Source of the DNA: a virus
Virus record (IMG/VR): IMGVR_UViG_3300046787_000968
Location: 1-44,661 of that record
Length of the DNA: 44,661 nucleotides
Reading direction: 5' to 3' (one strand)
The position numbers were made by a program, and so were the translations under genes. The notes below the pieces were generated by a model, which was not told the DNA's origin, ran no database searches, and saw only the letters and a list, made by a program, of their open reading frames with translations. This document shows, piece by piece, positions 40,530 through 44,661 of this stretch; position 1 is the first letter of the stretch, and the number at the start of each line of letters is the position of its first letter.

Positions 40530-41884
40530 AGTTTCAAATTCACGCCTTGCGCCAAGACGGCCAGAAAGTCTTGCTGCACTACGACAACCAGCTGTCCACG
40601 CTGACCTGGCAGGACGGCACACCCGTGGTGCTGGTTCAGCCTGGCAGTTTCCGGGATGCCACGGCGGTGTCGTTCAGCCAACCCGGCCGCAAGGGTCAGG
40701 TGCGCATCCTCAAGATCAGTCTGGGGCTGTCTTGCAACTACGAATGCAGCTACTGCAACCAGCGCTTTGTGTCGCATGCGGTCGCGAGCAATCCGGATGA
40801 CATCGAGCCGTTCATCAGTCAATTGACCGATGCGCTACTTGAACCACCCGAGCGCATCGAGTTCTGGGGTGGAGAGCCCCTGGTGTACTGGAAGACGCTC
40901 AAACCGTTGGCCGAACGTTTGCGTGGCTTGTATCCGGAAGCTCAGTTCAGTGTCATCACCAATGGCAGCTTGCTCGACGCGGATAAGAACGAGTGGTTCG
41001 ACCGCATGGGGTTTTCTGTGGGCTTGTCGCATGACGGTCCAGGCCAGTCCACCCGCGGCCCCGATCCGCTGAGTGACCCCGAAAAACACGCCGCCATCAT
41101 GGACCTTTATGCCCGCTTGCATCCTCAGGGCCGTATCAGCATCAACGCCATGGTTCATGCTGGCAACCAAAGTCGGGCGCAGATTCAGGCTTGGCTGCAG
41201 CAGCGCTTTGGCCAGGATGTGAACATCGGGGAGGGCGCTTTCATTGATCCCTACGATGAAGGCGGCTTGGCAGCAACCCTGCAAACCCAGCAGGACCATG
41301 TGCGTTTCAGGGCCTTGGCCTACAAAGAAATGCGCCAGGGCCTGGCTTCGCGCATGTCGGTGGCGCAGCAGCGCATCATGGACTTTGTGCAGTCCATCCG
41401 TACCGCACGCCCTGCATCCTCGCTGGGCCAAAAGTGCGGCATGGACAAACCGGACAACCTGGCGGTGGACCTGCACGGCAAGGTGCTCACCTGCCAGAAC
41501 GTGAGCGCAGTTGCCACTGCGCCCAATGGGCAGCCCCACCAGATTGGCCATTTGTCTAATTTGCAGGCAGTCAAGATGCGCAGCGCCACGCACTGGAGCC
41601 ACCGATCAGACTGCCCCAGCTGCCCGGTTCTGCAATTGTGCAAAGGCTCATGCATGTTTTTGCAAGGACGGCTCTGGGATGCGGGTTGCGATGCAGCCTA
41701 TTCGGATAACCTGCCGTTTCTGGCTGCGGCCATCGAGTACCTCACGGGTTGCATTCCGTACTACATCGACGGCGACTTTCGTGAAGACCGCAAAGACATC
41801 TTTGGGCAGGTCCACGGAGTCCCCGAACAAAGCACCAAGCGCGTGATTCCAATCCTGGCCTACGACCGAACTGTCGCAGCCTGA
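40526..41884 (+). CDS. Radical SAM/SPASM peptide-modifying enzyme
   Basis: 452 residues. The SAM-binding [4Fe-4S] motif is CNYECSYC (Cys70, Cys74, Cys77), followed by GGEP (115-118). The C-terminal SPASM domain is complete: Cys304-x13-Gly318-x4-Cys323, gap, Cys363-x2-Cys366-x5-Cys372-x3-Cys376, gap, Cys388, the seven-Cys pattern for two auxiliary clusters. Such enzymes form thioether or carbon-carbon links in ribosomal peptides or mature enzymes. There is no small precursor gene nearby. It ends the coupled cassette, after two oxygenase-type genes and a Cys-tailed fibre. An N-terminal 60-residue domain may bind the substrate. Confidence 0.93.
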   Translation: MKFQIHALRQDGQKVLLHYDNQLSTLTWQDGTPVVLVQPGSFRDATAVSFSQPGRKGQVRILKISLGLSCNYECSYCNQRFVSHAVASNPDDIEPFISQLTDALLEPPERIEFWGGEPLVYWKTLKPLAERLRGLYPEAQFSVITNGSLLDADKNEWFDRMGFSVGLSHDGPGQSTRGPDPLSDPEKHAAIMDLYARLHPQGRISINAMVHAGNQSRAQIQAWLQQRFGQDVNIGEGAFIDPYDEGGLAATLQTQQDHVRFRALAYKEMRQGLASRMSVAQQRIMDFVQSIRTARPASSLGQKCGMDKPDNLAVDLHGKVLTCQNVSAVATAPNGQPHQIGHLSNLQAVKMRSATHWSHRSDCPSCPVLQLCKGSCMFLQGRLWDAGCDAAYSDNLPFLAAAIEYLTGCIPYYIDGDFREDRKDIFGQVHGVPEQSTKRVIPILAYDRTVAA

Positions 41885-41946
41885 GTCCAAAAACAATTAG
41901 TTCGACAGTCAATTCAACAGTCCATTCAACATTCAACCCAACACAC

Positions 41947-41978
41947 ACCCGCCTGGCTTCGGTCAGCGCGGGTTTTTT
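41947..41978 (+). terminator. Intrinsic terminator before lysis genes
   Basis: ACCCGC (41947-41952) pairs with GCGGGT (41968-41973) around a loop that can pair further (CTGG/TCAG), with TTTTTT (41973-41978) directly after. It separates the modification cassette from the holin gene, whose TTTGGAGAAACGT ribosome site begins just downstream. The layout copies the terminator before the capsid gene. Confidence 0.75.
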
Positions 41979-41993
41979 ACTTTGGAGAAACGT

Positions 41994-42377
41994 ATGCCTG
42001 AACCGACAAGCTCTGGCGTAGCAGGGGCGGCCGTCGCCTACAAGGCCTTTGGCGGGACCGCTGCGGCGGTGGCCAGTGGCGCCACGCTGGCCGCCGTGGT
42101 CGTCATGCTCATGACGCCGCCGCGCGACAAACGCGAGTGGGCCGTGGGGCTCATCAGCACTGTGGTCTCCAGCATTGGGGGCGGTGCCATCACTGTGGAG
42201 CATTTCCATTTGCACCATTGGGCCTTTTCAACCGTGGGTCTGTGCGCCCTGGGTGGGCTCATATTCGCCTGTGGGCTGCCAGGCTGGGCCATGGTGCGCT
42301 GGGTGTTCAATTTCATCGGACAGCGCCGCGATGCCTCCATCGACCAGGTGGCCAAGGACGTGAAGGAGATGCTGTGA
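41994..42377 (+). CDS. Putative holin
   Basis: 127 residues with three hydrophobic segments (about 20-42, 51-68 and 80-102), Gly/Ala/Val-rich, separated by charged loops (TPPRDKREWA) and followed by a charged C terminus (QRRDASIDQVAKDVKEML). Size, topology and position before an endolysin fit a three-helix holin that opens the inner membrane for the endolysin. No sequence family recognised. The stop overlaps the endolysin GTG. Confidence 0.78.
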   Translation: MPEPTSSGVAGAAVAYKAFGGTAAAVASGATLAAVVVMLMTPPRDKREWAVGLISTVVSSIGGGAITVEHFHLHHWAFSTVGLCALGGLIFACGLPGWAMVRWVFNFIGQRRDASIDQVAKDVKEML

Positions 42378-42856
42378 AACCGCAAGACTTCATCGCACTC
42401 ATTGGCCCAGCGGCCCAAGCCAGCCGCTTGCAGACAGGCATCCCCGCCAGCTTCGTGGTGGCTCAGGCCGCTCTGGAGTCCGGCTGGGGCGAGTCGGGCC
42501 TGGCCAAACGGGCCAAGAGCCTTTTTGGCATCAAGGCTGACCGCAGCTGGACGGGCCAGCGCATCACCCTCAATACCCGAGAGTTTCTGAACAAGCAGTG
42601 GGTGGTGATCCCGGCCGACTGGCGTGCATACCCCGACTGGCAGACATGCCTGGTGGACCATGGTCAGTTCTTGCGCCGTAACAAGCGCTACGCCGCCTGC
42701 TTTGCCTGCACCACAGGCAAAGCATTTGCACAAGCGGTGGCCAAGGCGGGCTATGCCACCGACCCGCGTTATGCCGACAAATTGATCGCCATGATCGACA
42801 AATACCAGCTCGAAGTGCTGGACACACCGCTGAACCTATCACCGGAGGCCACATGA
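42374..42856 (+). CDS. Endolysin, GH73-type glucosaminidase
   Basis: 160 residues from GTG 42374 with GAAGGAG upstream. FVVAQAALESGWGESGLAKR carries the catalytic Glu of FlgJ-like glucosaminidases, followed by SLFGIKADRSW, YPDWQTCLVDHGQFLRRNKRY and YATDPRYADKLIAMIDKY, all GH73 hallmarks. It cuts peptidoglycan glycan chains at lysis. No signal peptide, so export depends on the holin. Confidence 0.93.
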   Translation: MKPQDFIALIGPAAQASRLQTGIPASFVVAQAALESGWGESGLAKRAKSLFGIKADRSWTGQRITLNTREFLNKQWVVIPADWRAYPDWQTCLVDHGQFLRRNKRYAACFACTTGKAFAQAVAKAGYATDPRYADKLIAMIDKYQLEVLDTPLNLSPEAT

Positions 42857-43431
42857 GTGCGTGGCTATTACCATGGCTTGGCGCCTTGCCCCTGCGATGG
42901 ATCGTCTCAAGCCTGCTGGCTGCGGGCCTGTTTTGGGCGGGTCACCGACTGGGGCAGCAGGGTGTTCAGCAGGCCTGGGACGCAGAGAGATTGCACCAAC
43001 AAACCGCCGCCTTGCAGCAATCCCTGCAGGTAGCCCAGGTTCAAACCCGGCAAGAACAGATCAACCAGAGCATTACCACCGACCATGACACCCGCAAAAC
43101 CCAACTTCAGCACCTGTGGCAACCCCCAAAGGCTTCTGCCGTTCCAGTGGCTGTTTCGCCTGATTCGCAGCCTGTGCCTGCTGGCCTGCGCACTGACGCT
43201 AACCGCCTGCGCGACTCAATCAACCCCAGCAGTCCCGGCCCCGTGCCCACCCATGCCCAACCTGCCACACATCTTGATGCAGCCGCCACCTACGCTGTAC
43301 CTGATCCCGCCATCGCTCAGATCCCCGTGAGCTGCGAACAATTGGCCAGTGATGCGGCCGAGGCCACGCTCATGGTCTTGTCATTTCAGCGCTGGTACGC
43401 CGAGCAGGCCAAAGCCAAAGATAAGCCATAG
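42853..43431 (+). CDS. Rz: i-spanin, Rz-like
   Basis: 192 residues with an N-terminal membrane anchor (WIVSSLLAAGLFWAGHRLG, about 17-35), a periplasmic coiled coil (AERLHQQTAALQQSLQVAQV) and a Pro-rich linker. It starts 4 bp inside the endolysin stop. Together with the nested Rz1 lipoprotein it would fuse inner and outer membranes in the last step of lysis. Order and nesting support the call more than sequence similarity. Confidence 0.85.
   Translation: MSAWLLPWLGALPLRWIVSSLLAAGLFWAGHRLGQQGVQQAWDAERLHQQTAALQQSLQVAQVQTRQEQINQSITTDHDTRKTQLQHLWQPPKASAVPVAVSPDSQPVPAGLRTDANRLRDSINPSSPGPVPTHAQPATHLDAAATYAVPDPAIAQIPVSCEQLASDAAEATLMVLSFQRWYAEQAKAKDKP
43085..43330 (+). CDS. Rz1: o-spanin, Rz1-like lipoprotein nested in Rz
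   Basis: 81 residues entirely inside the Rz gene in the +1 frame, as in lambda. The N-terminal region (WLFRLIRSLCLLACALTLTA) is a signal sequence ending in the lipobox LTAC with the lipidation Cys, followed by a proline-rich mature part (PAVPAPCPPMPNLPH). It would sit in the inner leaflet of the outer membrane and pair with Rz. Confidence 0.85.
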   Translation: MTPAKPNFSTCGNPQRLLPFQWLFRLIRSLCLLACALTLTACATQSTPAVPAPCPPMPNLPHILMQPPPTLYLIPPSLRSP

Positions 43432-43725
43432 AACGGGGGCAACAGCCACCCCCCTCAACACAGTGCTCCCATTCGCTTGACTTGTGTGCCCACCAGAGCG
43501 TTGACACATGTATGGCCTCTTTGGGGGTTTACTGAGTGTTTGCTATCGCAGCAAATTAGGATGCATGTGCCACCTAAATAATAAAAAGATATATAAAATT
43601 ATTTCTATATAAAATTAATTTCTTTTTTGGGTGATTCTGATGTTTTGTGCTGTATAAAACAACAGTTTTTTTGGAAAATTAGGTGAACTGGTGAACCTCT
43701 CCAGTTTCAGAGGTATCATGAACAA
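43432..43725. other. AT-rich gap after the lysis cassette, probable phage-host junction
   Basis: No gene fits here. GGGGG/CCCCC (43435-43453) forms a small hairpin after Rz. Around 43570-43680 the DNA becomes very AT-rich, with a tandem repeat TATATAAAATTATTTC (43590-43605) / TATATAAAATTAATTTC (43606-43622). CTGTATAAAACAACAG (43650-43665) is a CTG-N10-CAG sequence matching the LexA consensus at 12 of 16 positions. The composition break suggests the prophage ends near here; no att core can be named because the other end is outside the window. Confidence 0.5.
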
Positions 43726-44661
43726 ATGATTGATTCGATCCTTGGAAAAAAGCCTCAGTTCTCGGGTCATGAGACCTTTCCGCTGCGGCAGTTGTGGCTA
43801 AAGAAGGCCTTTGATTCTGTACAAAACCGCCCTTATTTCGGCGAGGCACCTAAGCACATATTTGCTGATGAGGAAGCGATTGTTGACTTCGGCGTCGGAA
43901 AAAACATGGTCAGCTCTATTCGTTTTTGGGCCGTTGCCTGCAACGTTCTCGAAGAGAGCAGTGACTCATACAAGGTGACATCTGTAGCGGATGCGCTGTT
44001 CAACGAATTTCAAGGCCTCGACCCCTACTGCGAAAACATCTCAACTGTTTGGTTGATGCATTGGTTTCTCGCAAGCACTCCTGATCGGACGACTACTTGG
44101 TACTACCTGTTCAATCACGTGGTGCAACAGGTTTTCGACAGAGACTTCATCGGCAAGGCACTTGCAGGCGAACTGGAGAGCATTAAGGCAAAAATTTCGC
44201 AGGCAACATTGAAGCGAGATGTGGAGTGCTGCATTCGAAGTTATGTTCCGCGAGCTAACAGCGATTCCCCTGAAGATTTGAGTGAGCCTTTGCTGGGTGA
44301 GTTGGGACTGATTGTTCACAACTCAAAAGATTCGTTTGAGTTCCGCAGAGGGGCTAAGCGCTCGCTGCATGATGGAATTTTCGGGTATGCGTTGCTCGAC
44401 TATTGGGAGCGTCTAGAGGCTTCTGGGTCTGTCATGGCGTTTGATCGTGTGGCGCATGACTATGGGTCTCCTGGGCGCGTATTCAAGATTGATGAGAACG
44501 GTATTGCTGAGCGGCTAATTTCGTTGGAACAAATCACGAACGGACAGATTCAATGGACTGAGCAAGCTGGGCTACGACAAGTGACGTTAAAAAATAATTC
44601 CGAAAAGGGCGTCAAGGCACTGAAGGAAAAGCTGCTCAAAATTGCCTACAGCAAAGACTAA
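43726..44661 (+). CDS. DUF4007 family protein
   Basis: 311 residues beginning PQFSGHETFPLRQLWLKKAF, with VDFGVGKNMVSSIRFWAVAC and WLMHWFLASTPDRTTTWYYL, the DUF4007 signature as I know it. These genes tend to lie near PAPS-reductase-like and other genes in putative defence loci. Codon use is more AT-rich than the phage genes. It follows the AT-rich junction and is probably not a virion gene. It could be the first gene of a defence operon continuing beyond the window, or a cargo gene at the prophage edge. The stop is the last codon of the window. Confidence 0.82.
   Translation: MIDSILGKKPQFSGHETFPLRQLWLKKAFDSVQNRPYFGEAPKHIFADEEAIVDFGVGKNMVSSIRFWAVACNVLEESSDSYKVTSVADALFNEFQGLDPYCENISTVWLMHWFLASTPDRTTTWYYLFNHVVQQVFDRDFIGKALAGELESIKAKISQATLKRDVECCIRSYVPRANSDSPEDLSEPLLGELGLIVHNSKDSFEFRRGAKRSLHDGIFGYALLDYWERLEASGSVMAFDRVAHDYGSPGRVFKIDENGIAERLISLEQITNGQIQWTEQAGLRQVTLKNNSEKGVKALKEKLLKIAYSKD

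Noticed and set aside
37439-41884. A free-standing RiPP cluster with its own short precursor
   Set aside because: All genes in the block overlap or nearly abut, and no short Cys-rich ORF exists apart from the fibre C terminus.
1-44661. CRISPR arrays, tRNA or rRNA genes
   Set aside because: No regularly spaced repeat-spacer pattern and no recognisable tRNA or rRNA sequence was noticed while reading; a dedicated tRNA search was not possible.

Overview
The window is almost entirely one tailed-phage genome, integrated as a prophage. It combines an HK97-type head and packaging module with a lambda-type siphovirus tail (M, L, K, I and J homologues) and a full lysis cassette. Base composition, codon use and gene families such as the DUF2924 recombinase neighbour, DUF6362, DUF3489 and DUF6900 suggest a betaproteobacterial host, probably Burkholderiales (Comamonadaceae-like). 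This is inference from family knowledge, not a database match.

Layout. 1-2059 (leftward): large serine recombinase, DUF2924 protein and a small unknown, probably the integration module. 2093-2349: control region with a strong sigma-70-like promoter whose -10 is covered by a good LexA-type box. 2350-6367 (rightward): two unrecognised genes, then an AbiEi/AbiEii-like regulator-nucleotidyltransferase pair with its own inverted-repeat operator and a possibly leaderless start, closed by a terminator-like hairpin. 6494-6549: iteron-like repeats. 6603-12055: early and replication genes, including two small HTH proteins, a DUF669-like protein, a TOPRIM/D5 primase-helicase and DUF6362. 12056-12335: noncoding stretch with a 12-bp inverted repeat and helically phased ACAGT motifs. 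12602-13882: ParB-like/DNA methyltransferase fusion. 13885-15856 (leftward): small accessory proteins including DUF3489 and DUF6900. 15964-24917: HNH nuclease, terminases, portal, S49 protease, capsid, connectors. 24965-34601: tail tube, frameshifted G/GT chaperone, tape measure, M-L-K-I-J. 34644-37424: fibre-type proteins. 37439-41884: a tightly coupled unusual cassette. 41994-43431: holin, glucosaminidase endolysin, nested Rz/Rz1 spanins. 43432-43725: AT-rich junction. 43726-44661: DUF4007 protein, less GC-rich and probably host or defence-island DNA.

The most unusual system is the block 36489-41884. A tail-fibre-like protein ends in an Asn-Cys repeat tail (NCNCNCNCCGC). Five overlapping genes follow: two unknown proteins with possible Ig-like ends, a possible double-stranded beta-helix oxygenase, a clear 2-oxoglutarate/Fe(II) oxygenase, and a radical SAM enzyme with a complete seven-cysteine SPASM signature. 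I infer a phage-encoded post-translational modification system acting on the virion, with the fibre tail as the best substrate candidate.

No CI/Cro-like repressor was recognised. The LexA box at the leftmost early promoter therefore suggests that host SOS control may directly gate early expression.
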